Shown here piece after piece: positions 8,287 through 16,741 of a DNA stretch of 64,000 nt. A program made the position numbers and the translations under genes. Origin of the DNA: Gallionella sp. (GTDB taxonomy: Bacteria > Pseudomonadota > Gammaproteobacteria > Burkholderiales > Gallionellaceae); assembly GCA_003153155.1 (NCBI GenBank), contig PLWV01000021.1, positions 25,439-89,438 on the forward strand. The letters run 5' to 3'. Position 1 is the stretch's first letter. Each line of letters starts with the position of its first letter. The notes under the pieces were generated by a model, which searched no databases, was not told the origin of the DNA, and saw nothing but the letters and a program-made list of their open reading frames with translations.

Positions 8287-9183
8287 CTAGCGGTTTGCGG
8301 TGAGCAGTGCCACGATCTCTTCATGCTTGTTTTTGGTGGCAAGGGTCAAGGGCGTTGTGCCATCCTGGTATTTTGTGCCGCGGTTCGCACCCTTGGCGAG
8401 CAGCAGTTTGACTACTTCGGTATGACCGTTGGCGGCGGCCTTGTGCAGTGGCGTCCAGCCGTCGTTGCTGGCGAGATTGACATCGGCGCCACCGGCAATC
8501 AGTTGCCCGGCAGTCAGCAGGTGGCCGCGTATGGCAGCTTGCAGCAGCGGTGTCCAGCCATGGTTGCTGCGTCCGTTCACATTGGCGCGTTTTTCCACGA
8601 GCAGTTTCACTATGTTGCTGTAACCGTTGAATGCGGCACAGTGCAGCGGCCCATAACCTTCCTTATTTTTGGCGCGGACGTCGGCGCCGCTGCGGATGAG
8701 AAAGATTGCAACTTCTTCCTTGCCATTTAAGGTTGATACCATCAGCGGTGTCCAGCGGTGCTCATCGCGCGTATCAATATCCACGCCGCTGCTCAGGAAC
8801 AACGCAACGGCATTGCGGTCGCCCTTTTCGGCTGACTGGATGAAACCACTGGGAGAAAAAGCATAGCCTTGCTGCTCGATGGCGGCTTTTTTCGATGCTT
8901 CCACGTCGTCCCAGGGATTAACCCCAGCCGCGCCTTGCTGTTTCTGGCTGCGTAATTTTGCGTGCACCAAGCTCAACGAGAAAATTTCGGATGCCACCTC
9001 GGGAGGGAACCCCTCTCGGGTGCTAGCGCGGTTATCAAGCATCAGCTCGGTAAAGTAATCATCAATTTCCCTTGAATGCCACAGATTAATGATACGGTTC
9101 AACACACGCGGGTACCACTCCTCCAGATTTTTTGGGTAGAGCTTCTCTTTGCCGCCCAGCAGGCGTAACAGTTTTTCGTTCAT
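8287..9183 (-). CDS. Ankyrin-repeat protein
   Basis: The N-terminal about 110 residues resemble no family I know. They are followed by about five ankyrin repeats with the usual signature (DEHRWTPLMVSTLNGKEEVA, KEGYGPLHCAAFNGYSNIVK, NHGWTPLLQAAIRGHL, NDGWTPLHKAAANGHTEVVK, DGTTPLTLATKNKHEEIV). Ankyrin stacks bind protein partners; no enzyme domain is attached. No signal peptide is seen. The start is uncertain: ATGs at 9234, 9210 and 9183 are in frame and none has a good ribosome site. The last gives MNEKLLRLLGGKEKLY. Confidence 0.85.
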   Translation of the reverse strand: MNEKLLRLLGGKEKLYPKNLEEWYPRVLNRIINLWHSREIDDYFTELMLDNRASTREGFPPEVASEIFSLSLVHAKLRSQKQQGAAGVNPWDDVEASKKAAIEQQGYAFSPSGFIQSAEKGDRNAVALFLSSGVDIDTRDEHRWTPLMVSTLNGKEEVAIFLIRSGADVRAKNKEGYGPLHCAAFNGYSNIVKLLVEKRANVNGRSNHGWTPLLQAAIRGHLLTAGQLIAGGADVNLASNDGWTPLHKAAANGHTEVVKLLLAKGANRGTKYQDGTTPLTLATKNKHEEIVALLTANR

Positions 9184-9383
9184 CGTAGTGGTGTGCGCGT
9201 TTATTGTCATGGTAAACCATAATCCAATGTACAACTAATGAATGACCGCTTGTATGGTTGGAGTGGTGTTATCGGCTTTTTTCTGCAACAGTTAAGAAGT
9301 CGGGGTGGAGGGACCAATGGCAGCATCTGCTCTCCTTGCCGGAAGCGTTGCAGGCGGCTGAGTCGCAACTGCATAAAGGGCAA

Positions 9384-9406
9384 TAAAAAGCCCGCCGAAG
9401 CGGGCT
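9384..9406 (-). terminator. Rho-independent terminator after the pilin gene
   Basis: On the minus strand, AGCCCGC-TTCG-GCGGGCT is followed by a run of T. It has a seven-pair GC-rich stem and a UUCG tetraloop, 21 bases downstream of the pilin stop codon. Confidence 0.9.
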
Positions 9407-9426
9407 GTGTCACGCCGGGTGATTTA

Positions 9427-10080
9427 TTAAACGCCCATGCAAACGGTATAGGTTATTGCATCGCTACCTGCCACTGCGGAAAGATCAATGGCCGTTTGTT
9501 GAACCGCCATCGGGCGTGCCCCCGCGTTATTGGCGATAACTCTCATCGAACCAGTGGTGGTGTTGCCATCATCCATCTGTATATCGAGCTGTTTGGCAAA
9601 CTTGCCCAATATCCCGGCAGAACAAATGACGTAAGTCCCATTAAGGTTAAGCACCGGGTTGTCGGTAACTGTGCCATTGGTAATACCGATAAGGCCACCG
9701 GCAGAATTAGTTGGCAGCAAGTCTGCGCCTGATGTAGGTCCGGGGGCCAAACCAGCGAGACGAACATCTTGCCAGAATAATTGGGTTTCATCGGTGGCGG
9801 TTGTGGAATCCCATTTTCCGTCGATGATGCCATTGCCATTGCCATTGCCGGTGGCAACCACATGGCTGACAGCCGCAACGTCATCCCCCGGTAACGCCTT
9901 GTACTTGTCCTGATAGCCGTAGATCAACACCGGGAGGTTTCTGAAATCAGTCGCAAGGTTTTTCACCCTGGCGCTGTTGATCAGTTCTTGTCCTTTCAGT
10001 ACACCGCCGAGCAGCAGGCCGATAATCACCAGTACGATGGCGATTTCGATTAAGGTAAAGCCGGATTGATTGCGTTTCAT
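9427..10080 (-). CDS. Type IV pilin-like / pseudopilin protein
   Basis: The 217-residue protein has a textbook class III prepilin leader: a short basic peptide (MKRNQSG), the prepilin peptidase site G^FTLIE with Glu at mature position 5, and a hydrophobic helix (IAIVLVIIGLLLGGVLKGQEL). The remainder is a predicted secreted globular domain with ALPGDD and two late Cys residues (VICSAG, YTVCMGV) that could pair. It stands alone, without pilus assembly genes nearby, so it could be a major pilin, a minor pilin or a secretion pseudopilin. An AGGAG site precedes the ATG, a sigma-54 promoter lies upstream and a strong terminator follows. Confidence 0.88.
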   Translation of the reverse strand: MKRNQSGFTLIEIAIVLVIIGLLLGGVLKGQELINSARVKNLATDFRNLPVLIYGYQDKYKALPGDDVAAVSHVVATGNGNGNGIIDGKWDSTTATDETQLFWQDVRLAGLAPGPTSGADLLPTNSAGGLIGITNGTVTDNPVLNLNGTYVICSAGILGKFAKQLDIQMDDGNTTTGSMRVIANNAGARPMAVQQTAIDLSAVAGSDAITYTVCMGV

Positions 10081-10120
10081 TATGATAATCTCCTGTTTGT
10101 ATGTGCCACGCCTGAGTTAC

Positions 10121-10137
10121 AGCAAGTGTTGGGCCAA
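10121..10137 (-). promoter_or_regulatory. Sigma-54 promoter for the pilin-like gene
   Basis: On the minus strand the sequence TTGGCCCAACACTTGCT has GG and GC elements 12 bases apart, as the -24/-12 class requires (consensus TTGGCACN5TTGCT, one mismatch in the first half). It ends 41 bases before the start codon, leaving about 28 bases of leader with AGGAG. RpoN control is well known for type IV pilin genes, which fits the neighbour. Confidence 0.6.
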
Positions 10138-10514
10138 TGCTACATAATTCTTTTGGCTTTGTCACTCCCGCGCAGCAGAGAAGCCATTAAATCAAGCCAT
10201 TCGACTGAATCAGGTCTGTCATGGCGGATTTCCTGGGATGTTCGAGAGGGACGGTGTGCGACTTGATCAGGGTGATTTTGACGAGATATTGACAGGGTGA
10301 TGACGAATTTGGAGCGAAAGCTTGACCGTCTTCTTTTGGCGTAGACCTGCCATTCACTAATGTCCGAAAATGACCGAAGGAGACATTCTCGTCGAAGTCA
10401 TACGACATTTTGCTGCAGCATCAACGTTCAACCAGGCCATGAAAAAAACCGAACTTAACCTTCCAATTATTGCGTTCCCTCAGCTTGCACATGCGCGTGG
10501 TGGCATACTGGAAA

Positions 10515-10723
10515 CATATGGGAACCTCTAAAATCCAGATTTCATCCCAACTGATGGAACTACTAGCCATTCCACTAGGTCGCCAAAGAACGGCAACCAA
10601 GTGGCTGGTTATGCTGCGTTGCGTAAAAAATTTCTTGCTTGCATATAACCCATATGCGGCGCTGCGAAATTTTCCCGCGCCTTGCATTTGGGCGAACCCT
10701 GAATTTTTAGAGGTCCCCATATG
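10515..10723. mobile_element. Miniature inverted-repeat element (about 209 bp) carrying a hairpin repeat
   Basis: The ends are imperfect terminal inverted repeats: ATGGGAACCTCTAAAATCCAG on the left and, reversed, ATGGGGACCTCTAAAAATTCAG on the right, both within CATATG contexts. No transposase is encoded. The left third contains a hairpin repeat (10558-10612, basal CCACT/AGTGG). The remainder (about 10613-10690) matches, in reverse complement, the interior of the element at 23536-23736. Between the sigma-54 promoter and this element (10138-10514) I see no convincing gene. Confidence 0.75.
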
Positions 10724-10805
10724 GTGATGGCGGATAATTTATACGACAATTCGGACAGCGGCGTATTCCTGTCGCCAAGCTCATTATGCTGATAAGGAGA
10801 TAAAT

Positions 10806-10892
10806 ATGGACGTGTTGCAAAAGATAATAATTTTCGTCGCGGTGGCCCTGGTTGTTAGCGGCCTGATCTGGTTCATTTTCATAGCGCATTGA
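10806..10892 (+). CDS. 28-residue single-span membrane peptide
   Basis: The frame MDVLQKIIIFVAVALVVSGL continues for eight residues (IWFIFIAH) and stops. A strong AAGGAG ribosome site stands 6 bases before the ATG. Nearly the whole peptide is one membrane helix with a short N-terminal charged start. It resembles small stress or regulator peptides that associate with membrane complexes, but no family is recognised. The quality of the ribosome site is the main reason to accept it. A GC-rich GCCGGC/GCCGGC hairpin follows the stop. Confidence 0.5.
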   Translation: MDVLQKIIIFVAVALVVSGLIWFIFIAH

Positions 10893-11085
10893 GTGGCCGT
10901 TGCCGGCCGGTAAGAAGCCGGCGGCGGACGGTTGTCATCCAAGCAAATCGAAGTTGCGTTGTGGGCAGATTGCCCGTGGGCGATCTCGCTTCAGCTTCGT
11001 ATGAAGCGTTATCGGCGTAACCGCTTTGATCAACTATTAAATGAGGCTCATCCGTTTTTTTTGAATAATTCTGGTCAGGATAGAT

Positions 11086-11742
11086 ATGAAAAAAGATTTC
11101 TGGCTGGAACGCTGGGAGCGGGAAGAAATCGGTTTTCACCAGAACGTGATTAATCCTTATTTGTGTGAATACTGGCAGGAATTGCATCTTGCCTGCGACA
11201 GCATGGTGTTCGTGCCGCTGTGTGGCAAAAGCCGCGACATGCTATGGCTGCGCAAGCAGGGGCATCAGGTTATGGGTGTGGAACTGAGCAACATCGCGGT
11301 GCAAGCGTTCTTCAAGGAAAACGGCTACACCCCGCATCACGTCGCCCGCGGAAAATTTGAGCATTGCGAAGCGGATGGCATCCGCATCCTGTGCGGCGAT
11401 TTTTTCGATTTGAGCAAGGATGACTTGGCAAAAGTGAGCGCGGTGTACGACCGCGCATCGCTGATTGCGCTGCCGCCGGAAATGCGTGAACGCTATGTCC
11501 GCCACTTGGCGGGCATCCTGCCGCCCGCAACGCAAATCCTGCTTATTACTGTCGACTATCCCCAGCCTGAAATGCCGGGTCCGCCATTTTCGGTTTCTTC
11601 GGGCGAAGTAGAAGCGCTCTACCGCGAGCACGCCGAGGTGCGCTTGCTGGTGCAGTTGGACGTGCTGGCGCAAAACCCGCGCTTCCAGGAACGCGGTTTG
11701 AGCCGCTTGCAGGAAAACATCTTCCTACTGACACTGCGCTAG
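11086..11742 (+). CDS. tpm: Thiopurine S-methyltransferase
   Basis: The 218-residue protein matches the TPMT family along its length: DFWLERWEREEIGFHQ at the start, the SAM-binding motif VFVPLCGKSRDMLWL (about residues 41-55), GVELSNIAVQAFF, GDFFDL, YDRASLIALPPEMRERYV and the C-terminal ERGLSRLQENIFLL. Bacterial TPMTs methylate thiopurines and also selenium and tellurium oxyanions, giving volatile methylated forms. It is monocistronic here, with no metal-resistance genes at its side. Confidence 0.93.
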   Translation: MKKDFWLERWEREEIGFHQNVINPYLCEYWQELHLACDSMVFVPLCGKSRDMLWLRKQGHQVMGVELSNIAVQAFFKENGYTPHHVARGKFEHCEADGIRILCGDFFDLSKDDLAKVSAVYDRASLIALPPEMRERYVRHLAGILPPATQILLITVDYPQPEMPGPPFSVSSGEVEALYREHAEVRLLVQLDVLAQNPRFQERGLSRLQENIFLLTLR

Positions 11743-11926
11743 CTCGGATAAGGTTGCTTGGCGGTAATGACCAGTTGATCGAACCGGACCGGGTCGAAGA
11801 AAAGTTAAGCAGCAGATCGAATAAAGGGAATCTCTGGAAGCGCAACCTTTTTCTGAAATAGTGACAAGGCGAGATGTGGTAGCATAAAATTCCATGCCAC
11901 ACCGATCACTGAACACTCACCGCACT

Positions 11927-12022
11927 ATGCCATATATGAAGCGCTTCCTGACATGGGTGCCACTGCCTGTTGTACTGTGCGGCACCGCAGCAGCAGACTG
12001 CAGGAGGGCAAAGCGGTGGTAG
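11927..12022 (+). pseudogene. Out-of-frame signal-peptide remnant before the GGDEF gene
   Basis: The short frame from ATG 11927 (or 11936) reads MPYMKRFLTWVPLPVVLCGT then AAAD, a convincing secretion signal, and stops at 12020. It overlaps the start of the GGDEF frame, which begins in another frame with no signal but a membrane helix soon after. Together they look like the two ends of a sensor protein whose periplasmic domain has been deleted with loss of frame. Confidence 0.45.
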
Positions 12023-13539
12023 TGTTCTCCTTGCTGCTGATCAGCAGCATCACTATCCTCGTCTTCTACATCATACGCATCAAGCGCAGGCTTGCTCGCG
12101 ACATCAGCGACCGCAAACAGTCTGAACAACGCGAACAAACCCGCAACCATGTGTTGGAACTGCTGGCCCATGGCGCGCCGCTCGCAACCATTCTGGAGGC
12201 TATCATGCGTGGAGTGGAGCAGGAGCAACCGGCCATGCTTTGCAGCATCCTGCTGCTCGATAACGAGGGCAAGCACCTCCTGACCGGCGCTGCACCCAGC
12301 CTGCCCGATTTCTACAACGCTGCGATCAACGGGATCGAAATCGGCATCGGTGCCGGCTCTTGCGGTACAGCCGCCTTTACCGGCCAGCGTGTCATCGTTG
12401 CAGACGTCCAGACCCATCCTTACTGGGCACCCTATAAGGAACTCACCGGTAGGGCGGGGCTGGGCGCGTGCTGGTCGGAACCCATCCGTTCGGCTTCCGG
12501 CAAAGTGCTCGGCACCTTCGCCATTTATCATCATCAAGCGCACCAGCCGACTGATGAAGAGATCCGCCTGATCGAGCAAACCGCCAACCTGGCCGAGATT
12601 GCGCTGGGCCGCAGTCGTGCCGATCAGGCGCTCAAAGAGAGCGAGAAACTGCTCTCCGATATTCTGGAAAACGTCACCGCCTACATCTACACGAAGGACA
12701 CACAGAGCCACTACCTGTTCGCCAACCGCCTGTTGCGCGAGCGGTTCGATGCGCCGATGGAAGAGATCGCGGGTTACGACGACAACAAGTTCTTCGACGC
12801 CGATACCGCCGCCAATATGCGCAGGGACGATCTGCGTGTATTGCAGAATGGGGAAACACTCCAAACCGAAGAGACCAATCTCAATATCCTTACAGGGGTG
12901 ACGGAGGTCTTCCTGTCGGTCAAGCTTCCTCTGCGGCGCGAGGATGGCAGCATCTATGCTTTGTGCGGCATCTCTACCGACATCACCGAGCGCAAGGACA
13001 TAGAGGAACACATGCAACACATGGCGCAATACGATGCGCTAACTCACCTGCCCAACCGCGCGCTATTCAACGACCGCCTGCACCAGGCGATCGCTGCCGC
13101 ACAACGGAATAAAGCACATTTGGCACTGATGTTCATCGACCTGGACAAGTTCAAACCGGTCAATGACACATACGGTCACGGCGTGGGCGATCTGTTGCTG
13201 AAGGAAGTCGCGATGCGCATCCAGGATTGCCTGCGTGAGTCAGACACCGCTGCGCGGATAGGCGGCGACGAATTCGTCATCCTATTACCGACCATCGAAA
13301 CGAAGCAGGATGCCAGCAAGGTCGGGGAGAAAATACTCCATGCCCTCAACCAGCCTTTCGATCTGGCGGGACACAGCCTGCAAATCTCCTCGAGTATAGG
13401 CGTTGCTGTCTATCCGCAACACGGCCGCGACGAGAAGCTGCTGGTCAAAAGCGCTGACATCGCCATGTATCATGCCAAGAAAAATGGCCGCAACAACGTC
13501 AAGATATACCAGCCCGGAATGCAGGAAATCAGCCAGTGA
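11953..13539 (+). CDS. Diguanylate cyclase with GAF, PAS and GGDEF domains (N-terminus apparently truncated)
   Basis: This protein should make c-di-GMP at the inner membrane. Domains of the 528-residue frame are a membrane helix (VVVFSLLLISSITILVFYII, about 22-41), a GAF domain (about 60-215, with GIEIGIGAGSCGTAAFTG), a PAS domain (about 225-340, ending GISTDITERKDIEE) and a GGDEF domain (about 350-520). The signature GGDEF at 437-441 is intact. An RESD inhibitory I-site lies at 428-431, so product feedback is expected. No EAL domain is present. The start at 11953 is weak, and a signal peptide occurs just upstream in another frame, suggesting that a periplasmic sensor domain was lost. Confidence 0.88.
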   Translation: MGATACCTVRHRSSRLQEGKAVVVFSLLLISSITILVFYIIRIKRRLARDISDRKQSEQREQTRNHVLELLAHGAPLATILEAIMRGVEQEQPAMLCSILLLDNEGKHLLTGAAPSLPDFYNAAINGIEIGIGAGSCGTAAFTGQRVIVADVQTHPYWAPYKELTGRAGLGACWSEPIRSASGKVLGTFAIYHHQAHQPTDEEIRLIEQTANLAEIALGRSRADQALKESEKLLSDILENVTAYIYTKDTQSHYLFANRLLRERFDAPMEEIAGYDDNKFFDADTAANMRRDDLRVLQNGETLQTEETNLNILTGVTEVFLSVKLPLRREDGSIYALCGISTDITERKDIEEHMQHMAQYDALTHLPNRALFNDRLHQAIAAAQRNKAHLALMFIDLDKFKPVNDTYGHGVGDLLLKEVAMRIQDCLRESDTAARIGGDEFVILLPTIETKQDASKVGEKILHALNQPFDLAGHSLQISSSIGVAVYPQHGRDEKLLVKSADIAMYHAKKNGRNNVKIYQPGMQEISQ

Positions 13540-13664
13540 AGTGCAGCAGTTCCCTTCATGCATTCTCACTATAATCCTGCCTTCGCATGTTTTTCGCCGC
13601 TCGTCAGCCATTTTTAGAATAATCACACATCCCATAGCCGGGATTTTATAGGTGCCATCCTGCA

Positions 13665-14021
13665 ATGAAAAAATCTGAAATCAAATTTACCGTTACACTT
13701 GACGATAACAAGATGCCTGAAAAGATCGACTGGAGCGCTTCCGACGCAAAAGCGGAAAGCACCAGCAAAGCGGTGATGATCGCTCTTTGGGACACCAAGG
13801 AAAAAAACACGCTGCGTATCGATCTATGGACCAAAGACATGATGGTGGATGAGATGAAACAGTTTTATCACCAGAATCTTTTATCCATGGCAGATACTTT
13901 TGAACGTGCCACCGGAGAAGTGGAAGCAGCAAAAGCCATGCGCACCTTTGCCCAGGAATTTGGTGAACGTATGAATCTGGTCATGAAAAATAATTTTTAT
14001 TCTCTGGGCAAGAACATTTAA
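13665..14021 (+). CDS. gldC: GldC-like protein
   Basis: The 118-residue protein closely resembles GldC of Bacteroidota: KKSEIKFTVTLDDNKMPEKI, then STSKAVMIALWDTKEKNTLR, IDLWTKDMMVDEMK and MADTFERATGE. GldC is a small cytoplasmic protein needed for gliding in Flavobacterium, with unknown biochemistry. It stands alone here; no GldB, SprA or PorV homologues are near. It may be a transferred gene with a house-keeping role separate from gliding. An SDR gene follows 55 bases later. Confidence 0.75.
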   Translation: MKKSEIKFTVTLDDNKMPEKIDWSASDAKAESTSKAVMIALWDTKEKNTLRIDLWTKDMMVDEMKQFYHQNLLSMADTFERATGEVEAAKAMRTFAQEFGERMNLVMKNNFYSLGKNI

Positions 14022-14076
14022 GTTTAGGTAATCAGGACGAATTCCGAATTTTTAGAATCACCCATAGAGGACGACA

Positions 14077-14775
14077 ATGAAAACCACATTGATTACAGGC
14101 GCCAACCGTGGCATCGGACTGGAGTTTTGCAGACAGTATGCCGCAGATGGCTGGCGTGTTCTGGCTTGTAGCCGCTATCCCGAAAAGTCGGACGCGCTAA
14201 ACAAACTGGCGGCTCAATATCCTGAGTTGATAAAAATGCATGCGCTTGATGTCGCCGATCATGTCCAGATCGAGCGCCTGGCGCAGGTGCTGGCCGATGA
14301 ATCCATCGACCTGCTCATTAACAATGCCGGCATCTATCCTGATTCTGATAAAAGCGGTTTTGGCCATACCGGTTATGCGGAATGGATCCAGGCATTCCGC
14401 ATCAACACCATGGCGCCACTCAAGATGGCCGAGACATTCGCCACACAAATCACTCGCAGCAAGCAAAAAACCATCGTGACCATCACCAGCAAAATGGGCA
14501 GCTTTGCGGACAATGGCGGAGGCGGCAGTTACCTTTACCGCTCCAGCAAAGCGGCGGTGAATATGGTCGTGAAGAGTCTTGGAATCGACCTGAAGCCGAT
14601 CGGAATCACTGCGGTAGTATTCCATCCGGGTTGGGTCAAGACTGATATGGGCGGGCCGAGCGCATTGATCTCCGCAGAGCAAAGCGTATCGGGCATACGT
14701 CAAGTGATCAGCAGCCTCACTATAGCCGACTCCGGGAAATTCTTTGGTTATGACGGACAGGTGATTCCTTGGTAA
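14077..14775 (+). CDS. Short-chain dehydrogenase/reductase (C-factor-like)
   Basis: The 232-residue SDR has the nucleotide-binding TGANRGIG (residues 7-14), NNAG (82-85), catalytic Ser138 (ITSKM) and the YRSSK pair Tyr154/Lys158. It ends with a DG-type tail (FFGYDGQVIPW) like CsgA/C-factor and carbonyl-reductase-like members. The substrate is unknown. A GAGGA ribosome site precedes the ATG. The 180 bases after it contain no gene. Confidence 0.88.
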   Translation: MKTTLITGANRGIGLEFCRQYAADGWRVLACSRYPEKSDALNKLAAQYPELIKMHALDVADHVQIERLAQVLADESIDLLINNAGIYPDSDKSGFGHTGYAEWIQAFRINTMAPLKMAETFATQITRSKQKTIVTITSKMGSFADNGGGGSYLYRSSKAAVNMVVKSLGIDLKPIGITAVVFHPGWVKTDMGGPSALISAEQSVSGIRQVISSLTIADSGKFFGYDGQVIPW

Positions 14776-14959
14776 TCACGCCCGAATCCTGCAATCCTGT
14801 TTTTATGAAGTTGCTGACAGCAGGAGTATCAAACCAGACGAGTGGCAACTAAGCGCAAACAGACTTCGGATTTTGAACAGGAGATGCAAAATGCAAAAAC
14901 GTAAAACGAAACTGACCCTTTGAAGCTCGGTTGCTTATGCGAAGATGACCCTTTTAGTT

Positions 14960-15370
14960 TTATGACTCCTTGGTCCACATGCGAAGGGTGACGGCACCTT
15001 CTGGATAAGTGTACACCGGACTCACCCGACGGTTGATCGCAACATGCCCGGCGGCGTCACCCTTGTTAGTTCTCTCGTGGCAGTTTTTGTTTGCCCTGAA
15101 CAGATCGTTCTCGATGCAGAGCCACTTGATCGTCACGCCGGGTATGGCCGCTGCCAACTCCTGTACGATCTGTTGCCGCACGGCTTCCTGACAATATGCG
15201 ATCTCAACCACAACGCAGTCCTGTCCAGAACGCAGGGCTGCGATTAGAGCAGCATGTTGGGTCGGATCGTTGAGGAAGCCCTCATCAAACTTCGCGCTGG
15301 CGACGATGCGATCCGCGAGCCACGTCTTGCCCGCCCCGCACAAGCCAAGGATGAACATCACCGTCGCCAT
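14960..15370 (-). CDS. Small P-loop nucleotide-binding protein
   Basis: The 136-residue protein begins with a Walker A motif (FILGLCGAGKTWLADRI, about residues 6-22) and resembles AAA_33/zeta-toxin-like small kinases. A possible Walker B is DCVVVEIAY (about 50-58). The C-terminal part (RRVSPVYTYPEGAVTLRMW) contains the Arg residues expected for a lid. The substrate is unknown. It lies upstream of nothing on its strand and ends before an empty 184-base gap. Confidence 0.65.
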   Translation of the reverse strand: MATVMFILGLCGAGKTWLADRIVASAKFDEGFLNDPTQHAALIAALRSGQDCVVVEIAYCQEAVRQQIVQELAAAIPGVTIKWLCIENDLFRANKNCHERTNKGDAAGHVAINRRVSPVYTYPEGAVTLRMWTKES

Positions 15371-15446
15371 ATCAGTCTCTCAGAAGTTAAAGGGGTTAGC
15401 TCAGCTTCAATTTGTTTTTCATCATGCTGTTATGGTGATGGCGGCT

Positions 15447-16028
15447 TCAAGCCTTGGACAACAACTTGAGTGCTTGACGGATACCGTCCGAGACGCTGGC
15501 ATCTTTGGGTAATTGTTTGGCCGCCCAGTCCGCTTCCTTGTCGTTGTAGCCCAATGCCAGCAGGGCGTTAACGATGTCGTTGTTTATTGATGTGACAGCC
15601 GCACCTCGAACAACACTCGCGCCAGTCACCACGAACTTGCCCTGCAATTCCAGCAGCAACCGCTCGGCGGTCTTCTTGCCCACGCCGGGAATTTTTGTGA
15701 GTCGGCCTGCCTCTCTATTCGCCACTGCCACGGCCAGATCATTCAGGCTCAAACCTGACAACACCGAGAGCGCCAGCTTGGGGCCGACGCCGCTGATCTT
15801 GAGCAACTGGCGGAATGCGACGCGCTCTTCATTGCTCAAAAATCCGTACAACAAATGCGCATCCTCGCGCACGATGAGTTGTGTGTGCAGCACCACTTTT
15901 TCATGCAGCACGGGCAGGTTGTAGAACGTGCTCATCGGCACGTCCAGTTCATAAGCCACGCCCTGCACGTCCAGCAGGATTTGCGGCGGATTTTTTTCCA
16001 GCAGGATGCCTGTTAAACGACCGATCAT
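15447..16028 (-). CDS. ruvA: Holliday junction branch migration protein RuvA
   Basis: RuvA binds four-way junctions as a tetramer and loads RuvB. The 193-residue protein starts [18 protein letters not shown] and has the OB domain, the helix-hairpin-helix motifs ([19 protein letters not shown] and [19 protein letters not shown]) and the C-terminal RuvB-contact domain ([15 protein letters not shown]). It follows ruvC on the same strand with a 173-base gap that holds two 20-base dRS3-like repeats. ruvB is not next to it; it lies 33 kb away at 49571. Confidence 0.97.
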   Translation of the reverse strand: MIGRLTGILLEKNPPQILLDVQGVAYELDVPMSTFYNLPVLHEKVVLHTQLIVREDAHLLYGFLSNEERVAFRQLLKISGVGPKLALSVLSGLSLNDLAVAVANREAGRLTKIPGVGKKTAERLLLELQGKFVVTGASVVRGAAVTSINNDIVNALLALGYNDKEADWAAKQLPKDASVSDGIRQALKLLSKA

Positions 16029-16062
16029 TTCAAGTGAGCCCCGGAAAAATTATTATTTCGTC

Positions 16063-16179
16063 ATTCCCGCGCAGGCGGGAATCCAGCAAATCAAAAATTC
16101 TGTGTAGCAGACAAAACAAAAATGTCGTCCCGCCATGCGGGGATCATCCAATTGACTGGATTCCCGCCTGCGCGGGAAT
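16063..16179. repeat. Pair of dRS3-like 20-mers bracketing a 77-base spacer
   Basis: Both 16063-16082 and 16160-16179 fit ATTCCCNNNNNNNNGGGAAT, the form of the neisserial dRS3 repeat (ATTCCCGCGCAGGCGGGAAT and its reverse complement). A smaller hairpin, CCCGCCATGCGGGG, lies between. The pair forms a 117-base inverted-repeat unit in the ruvC-ruvA gap. Confidence 0.75.
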
Positions 16180-16201
16180 GACGGAAGCACATTGATGTCC
16201 A

Positions 16202-16741
16202 TCAAACCAATCTCCCATTTTTCATGCGATACCCCGCCGTAGCCAGCGCACCCAAGCCTTGCCCGCTGTGCGCATGGCAAATCGCGCAGGCCAGCGCGTC
16301 TGCCGCATCCGGGCTGGGTGTGCCAGACAACTTCAACAAGCGTTGCACCATTTGTTGCACTTGCTCCTTCTCGGCATGGCCGTTGCCGACCACGGCCTGT
16401 TTGACCTGCAACGCGGTGTATTCCGCCACCGGCAGATTCGCCAGCACCGCCGCGCAGATCGCCGCGCCGCGTGCCTGACCGAGTAGCAGGGTGGATTGCG
16501 GGTTGACGTTGACGAACACTTTTTCCACCGCGACTTGATCGGGCCGGTGCTGCGCAATCACTTCACTCAACGAATTCAGTATGGCTTTTAACCGCTCCGG
16601 CAATTCGCCGTCCGGCGTTTTGATGCAGCCGCTGGCGACATAACTCAACTGCTGCCCGGCTTTGTCCAACACGCCGAAGCCGGTGATGCGCAGGCCGGGA
16701 TCTATGCCGAGGATGCGGATTGGTGGAGGGGGGGCGATCAA
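16202..16741 (-). CDS. ruvC: Crossover junction endodeoxyribonuclease RuvC
   Basis: RuvC resolves Holliday junctions. The 179-residue protein has the first catalytic Asp in [14 protein letters not shown], the Glu in [14 protein letters not shown], and the last acidic pair in [16 protein letters not shown]. The start is odd: the only start codon before the conserved IRILGIDPG is a TTG at 16741, created at the junction with a 90-base inverted repeat, giving [11 protein letters not shown]. Most homologues start with Met directly before RILGIDPG, so the repeat seems to have replaced the native start region. Confidence 0.93.
   Translation of the reverse strand: MIAPPPPIRILGIDPGLRITGFGVLDKAGQQLSYVASGCIKTPDGELPERLKAILNSLSEVIAQHRPDQVAVEKVFVNVNPQSTLLLGQARGAAICAAVLANLPVAEYTALQVKQAVVGNGHAEKEQVQQMVQRLLKLSGTPSPDAADALACAICHAHSGQGLGALATAGYRMKNGRLV

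Noticed and set aside
10187..10408. A 73-codon frame on the minus strand
   Set aside because: No start context, no family, and part of it overlaps sequence resembling repeat fragments.
11917..13029. A 370-codon open frame on the minus strand
   Set aside because: It is antisense to the GAF-PAS-GGDEF gene; no family features.
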